A stretch of DNA of 64,000 nt. Source: Cupriavidus sp. YR651 (GTDB lineage: Bacteria; Pseudomonadota; Gammaproteobacteria; Burkholderiales; Burkholderiaceae). The stretch spans positions 1 through 64,000 of the forward strand of contig NZ_FMYZ01000018.1 in NCBI RefSeq assembly GCF_900101625.1, given 5' to 3'. Numbering within the stretch: position 1 is the stretch's first letter; each line of letters opens with the position of its first letter. The notes beneath the pieces are model-generated. The model saw nothing but the letters and a program-made list of their open reading frames with translations. It was not told the DNA's origin and did not search any database. Position numbers and translations under genes: made by a program. Shown here piece after piece: positions 36,386-45,172 of the stretch.

Positions 36386-39300
36386 TGTGATTCTCCTTGC
36401 CCTGCGGCTGCACGGGGCCGTGCCATTCCGAAGCGTTCAAACAAGAGTGGCAGCAACAGCAACGTGAGCGCAGTCGAAGAGAGCAGGCCACCGGAGACGA
36501 CTATCGCCAGCGGACGCTGGATCTCCGACCCCGGGCCGGAGGCCAGCAGCAACGGAATCATCCCGAATGCCGTGATGCAGGCTGTCATGAGGACAGGCCG
36601 CAGCCGGTCGTGCACACCAGTACGCACCGTCTCGGCCATACCGAGGCCAGACTCCAGCAGCGCGTTGAAGTGCGAGACGAGTACCACGCCATTGAGCACG
36701 GCGATGCCGAGCAGGGCGATGAAGCCGACCGAGGCCGGCACCGACAGGTAATCCCCCGACAATCGCAACGCGGCGATACCACCCACCATCGCAAACGGGA
36801 TGTTGGCAATCACCAGCGTCGCCTGGCGCACCGAGCGAAAGGTCAGCATCAGCAGCAGGAAAATCGCCCCCAGCGCCAGGGGAACCACCATCGCCAGGCG
36901 CGCCGCCGCGCGTTGCTGGTTTTCGAACTGGCCGCCCCAGACGATGCGCAGCCCCTTGGGCAGTGTGCCGAGGCTGGCCACCGCCGCCTGCGCTTCCTTG
37001 ACGAAGCCCGCCACATCGCGGCCTTCGACGTTGACCTGGACCACCGCGAAACGGGCGCCGTCTTCGTGATTGATCCGCACCGGCCCGTCCACTCGCTCGA
37101 TGCGCGCCAGCGATGTCAGTGGCCAGGCCTTGCCGTCCGGTGCGGTCATCAGCAGGCCGGCAAAGGACTCCGGCGCCTGCCGCAAGGCCGCGCCACCGCG
37201 CAGGATAAGCGGCGTGCGGACAGTGCCTTCTGGTACCACACCGATGCGGTCGCCTTCCACAAGGGCGCGCAACTGCGCCTGCAGGGCATCGCCGGAGAAG
37301 CCCGCTTGGCCGGCCGCCGCGCGGTCGAGCGAGACCTTCAAGTACTGGACCCCGCTGTTGCTTGGCGCGATCACCTCGACCGCACCGTAGATCTCCCGAA
37401 TCCTTGCCGCGATGGCCTGCGCTGCCTCTTCGCTGGCGGCAAGGTCATTGCTGAAGATCTTGAGGGCGACGTCGCCACGCGTGCCGGTCAACATCTCCGA
37501 GACGCGCATCTCGATTGGTTGCGTAAAGCTGTAGATCACTCCCGGGAAGCGCTCCATCACGCGCCGGATCGCGGCGGCGATGTCTTCCTTGCCGCCGCGC
37601 CACTGTTTCTTTGGTTTGAGCACCAGGAACGTATCCGTTTCATTCAGGCCCATCGGGTCCAGGCCTAGATCGTCCGAACCGGCCCGCGCTACGATCGAGC
37701 GGATCTCCGGCACCTCCTTCAGCAGCGCTTGCTGCACGCGCAGGTCCAGGTCGATCGACGTTGCCAGCGAAACCGATGGTGCCTTCTGCAACTGCACGAT
37801 CAGATCGCCCTCGTCCATGGTCGGCATGAAGGTCTTGCCCACCGATGCATACAGCACCACGGCGATCGCCAGCGCTACGCCCGCGCCGCCGAACACAATG
37901 CGGCGATGCGCCACGCTCCAGTTCTGTAACCGGACAAGCCCGTGCGTCACCTTGCGCATCAGCCAGGGCGGCTCCACCGCATGCACGAGCAGTAGCAGCG
38001 AGGCCAGCGCCGGCACCACTGTGAAGGCGATTACCACGGAAGACGCCAGCGCCAGCACGATGGTCAGCGCCACCGGCGAGAACAGCTTGCCCTCCAGGCC
38101 CTGAAGCGACAACAACGGCAGGAACACAATAGCAATGATGGAGACACCGGCAATCATCGGTCCGGCCACGGTCGTCACTGCGTGGCGGATCACCGCGCCC
38201 CGTAGCGCCGGATCGGTCTGGTGTGTCTTGGCTCGGGCAAGTGCGGTTTCGATGTTCTCGACCACCACCACGGCTGCATCCACCAGCATGCCCAGCGCAA
38301 TCGCGAGGCCGCCCAGGCTCATCAGGTTGGCGGTCAGGCCGACATAGCGCATCAGTAGGAAAGTCGTCAGCATCGACAGTGGCAGCGTGACCGCAACCAC
38401 CAACGCGGCTCGCACGCCGCCCAGGAATATATACAGCGTCGCCACCACCAGCAGGCTGGCTTCGATCAGCGCGTGCACCACGGTGTTGGTGGCGCGCGTC
38501 ACAAGTTCACCGCGGTTGTAGAAGACATGAGTCGATATGCCCTGTGGCAATTGCGGCCCCAGCGTGGCGAGCCGCGCCTGCACCGCCTCCACCAGCTTGC
38601 GCGCGTCAGTGCCGCGCAGACCGAGCACCAGCCCCTCGACCGCCTCGCTCTGCCCGTCCTTGCTGACCGCGCCGTTGCGGGTGGCCTCGCCCAGTCGCAC
38701 GGTGGCAACGTCGCCGATCGTAATGGCGGCGGCGTATGGTGCGCCCTGCCCCGGCACGACGACAATCGCGCCCAGGTCGTCGAGCCCGCGTATGCCACCT
38801 TCCACGCGCACGACCCAGTGCTCGTCGCCGCGATCAAGCCGCCCGGCGCCGTCGTTGCGATTGTTGGTATCCAGGGCCTGACGCAGCTGATCCAGCGTCA
38901 CTCCGCGAGCCCGCAGGCGGGCCGGGTCGGGAATCACTTCGTAGCTGCGCAACTCGCCGCCCAGGACGTTGACGTCGGCAACGCCGGGCACGGTACGCAG
39001 CGCGGGCCGGATGATCCAGTCGAGCACGCGCCGCCGCTCGGCCAGCGAGTAGCGATCGCCCTCGACGGTGAACATGAACATTTCGCCCAGCGGCGTCGTG
39101 ATCGGCGCCAGGCCGCCCACGGCGGTCGATGGTAGGTCGCGCGCGAGACCCGCTAGGCGCTCGGATACCTGCTGGCGTGCCCAGTAGGCATCGACGCCTT
39201 CCTCGAAATCCACGGTCACGTCGCTGATGCCGTACTTGGATACCGAACGCACGATGGTCTTGTGTGGGATACCGAGCAATTCCTGCTCGATGGGTGTCGA

Positions 39301-39498
39301 AACACGCTGCTCAACTTCCTCCGGGGTCATGCCCGGCACCTTGAGCACCACTTTGACCTGGGTAGGGGAAATATCTGGAAATGCGTCAATGGGCAGGTTC
39401 AGGTAAGCCCATATGCCTGCAGCCGCCACCGCGCACGCGGCAATCAGCACCAGCGCCCGCTGGCGCAAGGAAAATTCGATCACGTGGGACAGCATCAT
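36382..39498 (-). CDS. Heavy-metal efflux RND pump (CzcA/CusA family)
   Basis: The 1038-residue pump has the twelve-helix RND layout with two large periplasmic loops. It begins VIEFSLRQRALVLIAACAVA and contains PIDAFPDISPTQVKV, the HME hallmark. In helix 4 the proton-relay segment reads ALGMLVDAAVVVVENIE (near residue 410): the central Asp and the Glu are present, but the first Asp of CzcA (in I-D-F-G) is replaced by Ala. That pattern is closer to CusA-like pumps than to CzcA zinc/cobalt/cadmium pumps. Substrate is therefore uncertain. The gene overlaps both neighbours by 4 bp (ATGA). Confidence 0.93.
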   Translation of the reverse strand: MMLSHVIEFSLRQRALVLIAACAVAAAGIWAYLNLPIDAFPDISPTQVKVVLKVPGMTPEEVEQRVSTPIEQELLGIPHKTIVRSVSKYGISDVTVDFEEGVDAYWARQQVSERLAGLARDLPSTAVGGLAPITTPLGEMFMFTVEGDRYSLAERRRVLDWIIRPALRTVPGVADVNVLGGELRSYEVIPDPARLRARGVTLDQLRQALDTNNRNDGAGRLDRGDEHWVVRVEGGIRGLDDLGAIVVVPGQGAPYAAAITIGDVATVRLGEATRNGAVSKDGQSEAVEGLVLGLRGTDARKLVEAVQARLATLGPQLPQGISTHVFYNRGELVTRATNTVVHALIEASLLVVATLYIFLGGVRAALVVAVTLPLSMLTTFLLMRYVGLTANLMSLGGLAIALGMLVDAAVVVVENIETALARAKTHQTDPALRGAVIRHAVTTVAGPMIAGVSIIAIVFLPLLSLQGLEGKLFSPVALTIVLALASSVVIAFTVVPALASLLLLVHAVEPPWLMRKVTHGLVRLQNWSVAHRRIVFGGAGVALAIAVVLYASVGKTFMPTMDEGDLIVQLQKAPSVSLATSIDLDLRVQQALLKEVPEIRSIVARAGSDDLGLDPMGLNETDTFLVLKPKKQWRGGKEDIAAAIRRVMERFPGVIYSFTQPIEMRVSEMLTGTRGDVALKIFSNDLAASEEAAQAIAARIREIYGAVEVIAPSNSGVQYLKVSLDRAAAGQAGFSGDALQAQLRALVEGDRIGVVPEGTVRTPLILRGGAALRQAPESFAGLLMTAPDGKAWPLTSLARIERVDGPVRINHEDGARFAVVQVNVEGRDVAGFVKEAQAAVASLGTLPKGLRIVWGGQFENQQRAAARLAMVVPLALGAIFLLLMLTFRSVRQATLVIANIPFAMVGGIAALRLSGDYLSVPASVGFIALLGIAVLNGVVLVSHFNALLESGLGMAETVRTGVHDRLRPVLMTACITAFGMIPLLLASGPGSEIQRPLAIVVSGGLLSSTALTLLLLPLLFERFGMARPRAAAGQGESQ

Positions 39499-40571
39499 TG
39501 CTCTCCCGCCAGCATGCCCTTGAGCGCGCCAATGCCGGCTACCGCCACGCGCGTGCCAGCCGGCAGATTGCCGCGCACGACAGCGCTTGCCTCGTCCGTG
39601 CTGTCCACAGTAACGGTCTGGAAACGAAAACCCTTGTCGGTTGCCACGAATAATCCGGGCGTGCCCTGCACGTAGGCCAGCGCGGCAGCTGGAACGCGTA
39701 CGCGGAATGCCCCCGCGCCGTTAGATCGGCGCAGTGTCAACGTGACGCCGACGCTCTCGCCGGCGCGCAGGTCGCCGCGCTTCACAAGCGATGCGCGCAC
39801 ACGGACACCGGCGGTGCCGTCGCCGGAGGGCGCGACGCCGATGACCGTTCCCGATGCTCCGCGCTGTGGCACGTTCACGCGCTCGCCGGGAGACGGCACC
39901 GGCACGTCCCGACCGACCAGCAGGTCCAGTTCCAGCGCGACGGGATTGACGATCCTAAACAGCAGCGATGCACTGTCGACACGCATGCCCGGAACCGCAC
40001 TGACCTCCGACACGATGCCGCCACGGCTGGCAATCATCTGCGCTTCACCACCGGGGCCGGCGAAGGTGATGCCTGCCGAGGCCAGTTCCGCGCGGCGTGC
40101 GCGGGCCATGGCGGTGGCCTCTGCCGCACGGGCCTGCGTCGCCTGCCAGCGGCTGGCGGCGATGATGCCATCGTCGTAGAGCGATTTGTCGCGTGCCAGC
40201 GATTGCTGCGCGAGGTGCGATTGCGAGTTGGCTTCGGTGAGCGCACGGCTGGCTTCATAGAGCTGCGGGCTGGCGAAGGTTGCCAGTGCTTGGCCGGGGC
40301 GCACCGTCTGCCCGACCGAGACCAGCACGCGCTGGACCATGCCCGCATACGGTGCCGCTACGACATATTGTGCGTCGGGTGTGAAGACAACGCGCGCGTG
40401 CGTGCCCACCTCCAGGTCCGTGGAGGCGGCAATGGGGCTGACGCGCACACCCAGTGCGCGTGCCTGCTCGGCTGACAGCGACAGCGCAGCCAGCTCGGTA
40501 GCGGACAGTTCAAAAGGAAGGGCGGCCGATGCGAGCCATGCACCGGCCATCAGGAATCGTTTAAGAGACAT
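39495..40571 (-). CDS. RND periplasmic adaptor (CzcB-like membrane fusion protein)
   Basis: Starting at the ATG at 40571 gives a signal peptide (LMAGAWLASAALPFELSA) and a 358-residue adaptor. The paired lipoyl motifs are VVAAPYAGMVQRVLVSVGQTV and a second half around ASRGGIVSEVSAVPGMRV. Between them lies a short hairpin (SHLAQQSLARDKSLYDDGII). The beta-barrel and membrane-proximal domains follow. There is no His-rich N-terminal extension as in some CzcB proteins. The stop overlaps the RND start. It links the inner-membrane pump to the outer-membrane protein. Confidence 0.9.
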   Translation of the reverse strand: MSLKRFLMAGAWLASAALPFELSATELAALSLSAEQARALGVRVSPIAASTDLEVGTHARVVFTPDAQYVVAAPYAGMVQRVLVSVGQTVRPGQALATFASPQLYEASRALTEANSQSHLAQQSLARDKSLYDDGIIAASRWQATQARAAEATAMARARRAELASAGITFAGPGGEAQMIASRGGIVSEVSAVPGMRVDSASLLFRIVNPVALELDLLVGRDVPVPSPGERVNVPQRGASGTVIGVAPSGDGTAGVRVRASLVKRGDLRAGESVGVTLTLRRSNGAGAFRVRVPAAALAYVQGTPGLFVATDKGFRFQTVTVDSTDEASAVVRGNLPAGTRVAVAGIGALKGMLAGEQ

Positions 40572-40655
40572 GGCTGTTCCAATCCACAAGAAGGGACGCC
40601 GCACGTCCATATCGGACGCGCGCGGGGACACCGGCGGTCATGGCCGGTTGCGGGA

Positions 40656-41126
40656 TCAGAAGAACAGCGGAGGCGCTTGTGAGGGGGGCGGCCGGTTGAT
40701 GCGGTCGCGCCATTGGATCGGCCGGGGCGGCAAGCGGTACGCGCGGCGCGATGCCGACGCACAACAGGCCATGGCCGCGAGCAACATGAGGGTCAGCGCA
40801 GAGACGCCAACGGCCGCCACCGCCAAAAGAAGCGAGGACAGATTAAGGGGTTCGATCGCGGGTTCGACGCCGACCGCGAACGGCTCAGAGCTCGTCAAGC
40901 CTACGCCATGATGGCCCGCATCTTGATGCCCGTGGGACAAGGATTCGTGGTCGACAAATCCGAAATCAGAATGAGAATTAACCACGCCTGAGAGGGCGGT
41001 GTGCACGTGCAGGCCGGTTTGTTTCGGTGTACCGAAATGGCCGTGCAGGAGCGGGATCAGCAGCTGCGCCAACACGATAATGAGCAGCATTACCCGTAGC
41101 GAATTGCTTGGGGTTGCACGTGACAT
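40656..41126 (-). CDS. CzcI-like histidine-rich membrane protein
   Basis: This small protein of about 156 residues has one N-terminal hydrophobic helix (VMLLIIVLAQLLIPLLHGHF), a His-rich middle (SHGHQDAGHHG and several other His) and a second helix (LSSLLLAVAAVGVSALTLML) before a basic Pro-rich tail. Such proteins precede czcCBA operons and act as metal-responsive periplasmic regulators or sensors. The ATG at 41126 has no strong ribosome site; a GTG at 41168 extends it by 14 residues. It lies 84 bp upstream of the adaptor gene on the same strand. Confidence 0.75.
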   Translation of the reverse strand: MSRATPSNSLRVMLLIIVLAQLLIPLLHGHFGTPKQTGLHVHTALSGVVNSHSDFGFVDHESLSHGHQDAGHHGVGLTSSEPFAVGVEPAIEPLNLSSLLLAVAAVGVSALTLMLLAAMACCASASRRAYRLPPRPIQWRDRINRPPPSQAPPLFF

Positions 41127-41170
41127 GTGGCGATTGTAATGGCTTTCTTTCGTATTGGGAGCTTGCACGA

Positions 41171-41420
41171 CTATTGAGCCTTCCGTTCGATCACACTCTG
41201 ACTGTCCGCCAAGCTGTTCGACGGATTGCGGATCAGCTGCGGGCCTTCTGGCAGCGGGTCGAGCAATTCGGCCTCCGCCGCATTCCTGTGGCCGACTCGA
41301 ACTTCACCGCGGATTGCGCGACCATTCACTACGGCGAACACGCACCAGGATTCCCTGTTGCACCGGAAAATCGAACTGACCGGGATCTTGAGCACATTGT
41401 CCGCTCGCTACAAGACTGAT
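41171..41420 (-). pseudogene. C-terminal remnant of an HlyD-type adaptor
   Basis: The minus frame reads LKIPVSSIFRCNRESWCVFA, then VRVGHRNAAEAELLD and a final L-x-D-x-Q-x-V pattern. This closely parallels the end of the adaptor at 8377-9564 (LPASSLFRCGNDQWCVF, VGISHRNSDEVELLSSL). Upstream, the frame is interrupted by a TAG just before R-A-D-N-V-L-K, and the rest of the adaptor is missing. The remnant sits between the His-rich gene and a usp gene. Confidence 0.7.
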
Positions 41421-41445
41421 CTCCCACCGATTCTCCTTTTGGGCA

Positions 41446-42285
41446 TCAATGAGACATGAGCACCGGCACGGTCATCGACCTGAGCAGCGTACGGGTGACG
41501 CCACCCAGCACCAGTTCCCGCGTCCGGCTGTGGCCATAGGCTCCCATGACAATCAGGTCGGCATTGCGGTTGGCGGCTTCAGAAAGGAGCATCTCGCCGG
41601 TCTCGTTGCCGTTTCCCGCAGGGCATGTACGCAGGTGCGCTGTCACGCCGTGGCTACCCAACCAGTCAGCGGCATATTGCGGCGGCGAGCCGGACGGCTC
41701 GCTCAACGCGTCCGGTTGCGGGCAGGAGACGACGTCGATATTGTTTGCGCGCTGCAGCAGCGGTAACGCATCCCGGATGGCCCGGGCGGACTCACTGGTA
41801 CCGTTCCACGCCACCATGACATTCTTTCCGACGCTTGGGAACCAGCCCGCATAAGGCACCACGAGCACTGGCCTCCCGCACTGCAACACTACGGATTCAA
41901 TGAACTGCCGCTCCGCGTATGCAGCGTCATCGGTCGGATCATGCTGTCCGAGTATGACTAGGTCTGATCGGTGGGCCTCAGTCAGAACGGTTGCAGCAGT
42001 AGCCCAACTCGGCGCCCTGAATTCTGTGTTGATGGCCAATTTGTCGGTGGCCCCCACAAATTCGAGGCGTGCCCGCTCGCCTACCTGGTGCTGCCACTCA
42101 GTGTAAGAGGCGAGATACCGGTCGCCGTCCACCAGATAGCGCATGGCGGTCGGGTCCGGCTTGCCTACCACGAGCAAACCGATCAGCTTAGCGTTGAACT
42201 CCAGCGCGAGGTGGACGGCAAGGTGCAGCCGCTGGTACACACGGCGGCTGGCATCGAGGTGAACAAGGACGGTAGCGTAATGCAT
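41446..42285 (-). CDS. Tandem universal stress protein (two Usp domains)
   Basis: This 279-residue protein has two Usp folds. The first (HYATVLVHLDASRRVYQRLH) ends in VLVVPYAGWFP and lacks the canonical nucleotide loop. The second starts NVMVAWNGTSESARAIRDAL and has MGAYGHSRTRELVLGGV, a variant G-x2-G-x9-G loop with G in place of S. This is the UspE/YxiE-like tandem type rather than the short ATP-binding type seen elsewhere here. GGAGATACTG precedes the ATG at 42285. No FNR site was found in the 306 bp upstream, which hold no gene. Confidence 0.9.
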   Translation of the reverse strand: MHYATVLVHLDASRRVYQRLHLAVHLALEFNAKLIGLLVVGKPDPTAMRYLVDGDRYLASYTEWQHQVGERARLEFVGATDKLAINTEFRAPSWATAATVLTEAHRSDLVILGQHDPTDDAAYAERQFIESVVLQCGRPVLVVPYAGWFPSVGKNVMVAWNGTSESARAIRDALPLLQRANNIDVVSCPQPDALSEPSGSPPQYAADWLGSHGVTAHLRTCPAGNGNETGEMLLSEAANRNADLIVMGAYGHSRTRELVLGGVTRTLLRSMTVPVLMSH

Positions 42286-42591
42286 CAGTATCTCCGTTAA
42301 GCAGTATCGGCGACGCACGCTATGAGATTGAATGCTGGTGCCTGCCATGCGTGGGAGGTGCTGCGGCCCGCGCCGGGCAATCCTGATGCCAGGGCAATTA
42401 GCACCGATGCGGTCGTGCGCAGCTTGGGCGGGTCAGTAGGTCTGGCACGGAGGTACACCTTTCCCAGATCGGAACCAGAATGCGGGCTGGCAGCACTGCA
42501 AGCGCCTAATCATTGCGCCATCCCCCTGCGCTGAAGGCAGTGGTACACATTGGTGGCTTGGCGACCCAAGGCCGCCTGTGCCGGTCATACC

Positions 42592-42870
42592 TCACACCGC
42601 GAAGCGAAAATGTCCGCTGTGCAGGACGATATGATATGCCCCCGTCATTTCGAATAAGGCCCCAGCTACCCGTTCAATATCCTGGCGATTGCTCAAGAAT
42701 GCGGGAAGCAGATCTTCATTCCGATAGGACCGTGCACCGAAATGATCTTCAAGGGCCTCAGCAGTGATTTCATAGGTCGCTGGTGAGCCATTAACGGTCG
42801 CCCTGCACCACAGGCTTGGACTGGCGGGACAATAGTCCGGCGCGTCATTGGAAAAGTCGATCTGATTCAT
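42592..42870 (-). CDS. DUF1488 family protein
   Basis: This 92-residue cytoplasmic protein matches the DUF1488 pattern: NQIDFSNDAPDY at the start, LWCRATVNGSPATYEITAEA, LEDHFGARS and a helical C-terminus. The family is small, widespread in Proteobacteria and of unknown function. It lies 37 bp downstream of the Usp gene at 42908, on the same strand, and is probably in its operon. Confidence 0.82.
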   Translation of the reverse strand: MNQIDFSNDAPDYCPASPSLWCRATVNGSPATYEITAEALEDHFGARSYRNEDLLPAFLSNRQDIERVAGALFEMTGAYHIVLHSGHFRFAV

Positions 42871-42907
42871 GGCAATCTGGCATCAAGCCCTCCCGTCTGT
42901 CGCCGGC

Positions 42908-43360
42908 CTATGTTTCTTCAGCACGGACCAGCAGAACCGGGGCGACGGCCTGCGCGATCACGCCCCGCGCGACGCTACCCATGACAAGCCGCCTTACACC
43001 TCGGCGGCCATGCGTTCCCATCACGATTAGGTCGGCTCCCCAGCCATTTGCTTCGGCCGCGATGGTGGCGGCAATGTCGCCGTCCACCATGGGCCTACCC
43101 AGCAGCCGGGTCGCATGGCGAATGTGCCACGCCTCCAGCCTGCTGGCCGCACCAGAAAGTACGCGCTCGCCTGCGGTCGTGAGGTCTTCGACCAGCCTCA
43201 TCGGATCGAGGCCAGTAACGTCCAAGAACGGACTGCGGTCGTCGACCACATGGACCAATTCCACCTCCGCATCGGCTGCCCGCGCGATAACCATGGCCTG
43301 TTCAAGGGCCAGTTCAGATGATGCACCGCCGTCCATGGCGACAAGGATGCGCTGGTACAT
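42908..43360 (-). CDS. Universal stress protein (UspA family)
   Basis: A 150-residue single Usp domain: MYQRILVAMDGGASSELALE, VELVHVVDDRSPFLD and MGTHGRRGVRRLVMGSVARG as the ATP loop, ending VAPVLLVRAEE. GGAGAACTACGC precedes the ATG. An FNR-like box at 43447-43460 is centred 93 bp upstream. A TACGCT hexamer at 43420-43425 on the minus strand would place a transcript start near 43413, about 40.5 bp from the box centre, the class II activation geometry. Confidence 0.94.
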   Translation of the reverse strand: MYQRILVAMDGGASSELALEQAMVIARAADAEVELVHVVDDRSPFLDVTGLDPMRLVEDLTTAGERVLSGAASRLEAWHIRHATRLLGRPMVDGDIAATIAAEANGWGADLIVMGTHGRRGVRRLVMGSVARGVIAQAVAPVLLVRAEET

Positions 43361-43945
43361 GCGTAGTTCTCCGGCTGACAGAGCCGTCAGGGCGGCTCAA
43401 GTGTGGACTGGTTGGGTCCAGCGTAGGTCAACCGGCCGCTCTGCGGTTGATACGTGTCAAGGGTGCTTCGGTGCTGTCGCTAGGGTCGCTACGATCCGGC
43501 GAGCCGTAGCTAATTGACACCAGGAGGCTGCTGCCATGATCCGAGCCACAATTTTCAACTACTCTCGCACTAGCACCGACGCCAAGTCGCCGAAGCTGTT
43601 GCCGCGCTCAGGATGAGCCACTGGCTGAGGGCGCTGCCTGCGCGCGTCTCCGCGATTTTCGTGATGGCGGCGCGCGGTGACTTTCTGGCGGAGGCCGAGA
43701 TTGTTGGCCTCAGCGCATGCCGTGCGTCCGGCCTGGTTGTGCCCCAACGAGACCTGTGGGAAAGTTCCGCTTGCGCCGTCGGGGGCGTGACTGTCTCTTT
43801 CCTCTCTTTTCTCTCTTTTCCATCTTTGTCGGCTACACGACCCTCGCGGTGTCGCATAACGGGCGTTATACAACGCCGTGCACCCGCCATGACTTGACCG
43901 TCGAGCTGGCGCTATCCCTTTATTCCTTCTGTGCTCAGTCGCAAC
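43361..43945. other. Stretch without a convincing gene; contains usp promoter
   Basis: It holds the FNR-like box at 43447-43460 serving the minus-strand usp. The frames in 43559-44004 are low-complexity or shadow-like (runs of ctcttt near 43795-43825 on the plus strand). I see no gene. Confidence 0.45.
43447..43460. promoter_or_regulatory. FNR-like box (one mismatch)
   Basis: TTGATACGTGTCAA matches TTGAT-N4-ATCAA except G for A in the right half. Spacing to a minus-strand -10 candidate (TACGCT, 43425-43420) fits class II activation of the usp gene at 42908-43360. Confidence 0.6.
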
Positions 43946-44437
43946 TCAGCGACGCTGGCATTCGGCGGCTTGGCATAGCAGCCAGTCGTCCTCAAGCGTA
44001 TTGACAGGGAGCTGAAACGTATAGTCGAGCGGCCGTTCGCCGACGACAATGTCGCGCATCTGATCCCGCCCCTGGTAGCCCACGGCGAGGCTATAAGCGC
44101 CCGGCTGGAGAAGAATGTAGAAAAGTGGTCCGGTTGCGATCGCGCTCAACAGGCGGCGGCCATCCGGGGCCGCCACGACAACCGTGGCACCCCCAAGCGG
44201 CGCACCGCTGCCGGCATTAAACATCGACAACCGGACGTTGAAGCGCGCAGCGATATCCAGCATGCGAAGCCTGCCAGCTTCGTCGTTTCCACCCGATACA
44301 TAGGGGGTGCCATGCTGCTCGATGACTTGCACGGGGACATCTGCCTCCGATGGGGCGGCGCGCGTGGCGCACCCCACCACCGTCAGCGCCGCCGCTAGCG
44401 TGGACAGTCCAACACAGACGCTTCTCGCGAGTTGCAT
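43946..44437 (-). CDS. Lipoprotein of the carboxypeptidase-regulatory-like family (paralogue 2)
   Basis: The ATG at 44437 has AGGAGTGACGAAA upstream. The signal sequence ends VVGC, so Cys23 is a likely lipidation site. The mature part repeats the motifs of the protein at 17588-18154: GTPYVSGGNDEAGRLRML, FNVRLSMFNAGSG, ATVVVAAPDGRRLL, ATGPLFYILLQPGAYSLAVG and PLDYTFQLP. This is one small beta-sandwich domain. It lies 41 bp downstream of the usp gene at 44479 on the same strand and likely shares its FNR-controlled promoter. Function unknown. Confidence 0.82.
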   Translation of the reverse strand: MQLARSVCVGLSTLAAALTVVGCATRAAPSEADVPVQVIEQHGTPYVSGGNDEAGRLRMLDIAARFNVRLSMFNAGSGAPLGGATVVVAAPDGRRLLSAIATGPLFYILLQPGAYSLAVGYQGRDQMRDIVVGERPLDYTFQLPVNTLEDDWLLCQAAECQRR

Positions 44438-44478
44438 TTTCGTCACTCCTGATGATTGATTGCGATGTGATTTGACCC

Positions 44479-44946
44479 TCAGGAAGGGTCGGCCGCGCAT
44501 GATGGATCGCGAACCAACAGTACAGGCCGAACGGTCTTGCTGACGACACGCTCCGAAACCGACCCCAGCACCATGTGCCGCACAGCGCGGTGGCCGTGCG
44601 TACCCATCACGATGACATCCGCGCTCCAGTGGTCCGCTTCCGCTACGATCGCCTCGGCAATCCGCGCTGGCATGCCGGGCGCCTCGACCAGACGGCTACT
44701 CCAGCGCACGCCGGCGGCGCTCAAGCATGCCCCGGCGCCGGCCAGCACTCGCTTGCCGTACGCAATGACGTCGGCCATCAGCCGGGGCCGGTCACTAAGA
44801 GGGATTTCAAACAAAAGGCCGCTGTCGTCCGCGACGAACATCGCGCAGACCTCGGCGTTGGTAGCCTGCGCCATGGACACCGCCTGTTGCAGAGCCTGCC
44901 AGGATGAGGGACTGCCGTCGATGCCCAGAAGAATGCGTCGGTACAT
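44479..44946 (-). CDS. Universal stress protein (UspA family)
   Basis: A 155-residue single Usp domain: MYRRILLGIDGSPSSWQALQ, CAMFVADDSGLLFEIPL and MGTHGHRAVRHMVLGSVSER, ending VRPVLLVRDPS. The ATG has CGAGG upstream. A perfect FNR box at 45005-45018 and a minus-strand TAACTT hexamer at 44983-44978 give a predicted start near 44971, 40.5 bp from the box centre. This is the best class II FNR promoter in the window. The lipoprotein gene downstream is probably in the same transcript. Confidence 0.94.
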   Translation of the reverse strand: MYRRILLGIDGSPSSWQALQQAVSMAQATNAEVCAMFVADDSGLLFEIPLSDRPRLMADVIAYGKRVLAGAGACLSAAGVRWSSRLVEAPGMPARIAEAIVAEADHWSADVIVMGTHGHRAVRHMVLGSVSERVVSKTVRPVLLVRDPSCAADPS

Positions 44947-45004
44947 GGCAACCTCGGGGTGGATATGGTCATCTCCAAGTTAGGAGTTGCCGGAGGCCCG
45001 CAGG

Positions 45005-45018
45005 TTGATGCCTATCAA
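45005..45018. promoter_or_regulatory. FNR box (perfect consensus) between divergent usp genes
   Basis: TTGATGCCTATCAA matches the consensus exactly. On the minus side a -10-like TAACTT is at the ideal distance for the usp at 44479-44946. On the plus side the distance to usp 45173 is larger (a TCTAGG hexamer near 45093 would place the box near -93), which is still a permitted class I spacing. Confidence 0.8.
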
Positions 45019-45172
45019 TCAACGCCTAAGTCTTCCAGGCCGGCCGATGGTCCTCCGCTCTGACCTGCATCAACCTTCCCTCCCTGTGCCGGTCTAGGCT
45101 TGAAGCCATGACTACACGCCCGCTTATGTCTCTTCACACCCGTTCACGGCGTTCACGAAAGGGGGCAATACT

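Noticed and set aside
43790-43830. Pyrimidine-rich tract (ctcttt repeats)
   Set aside because: Short low-complexity run with no gene start or terminator hairpin beside it.
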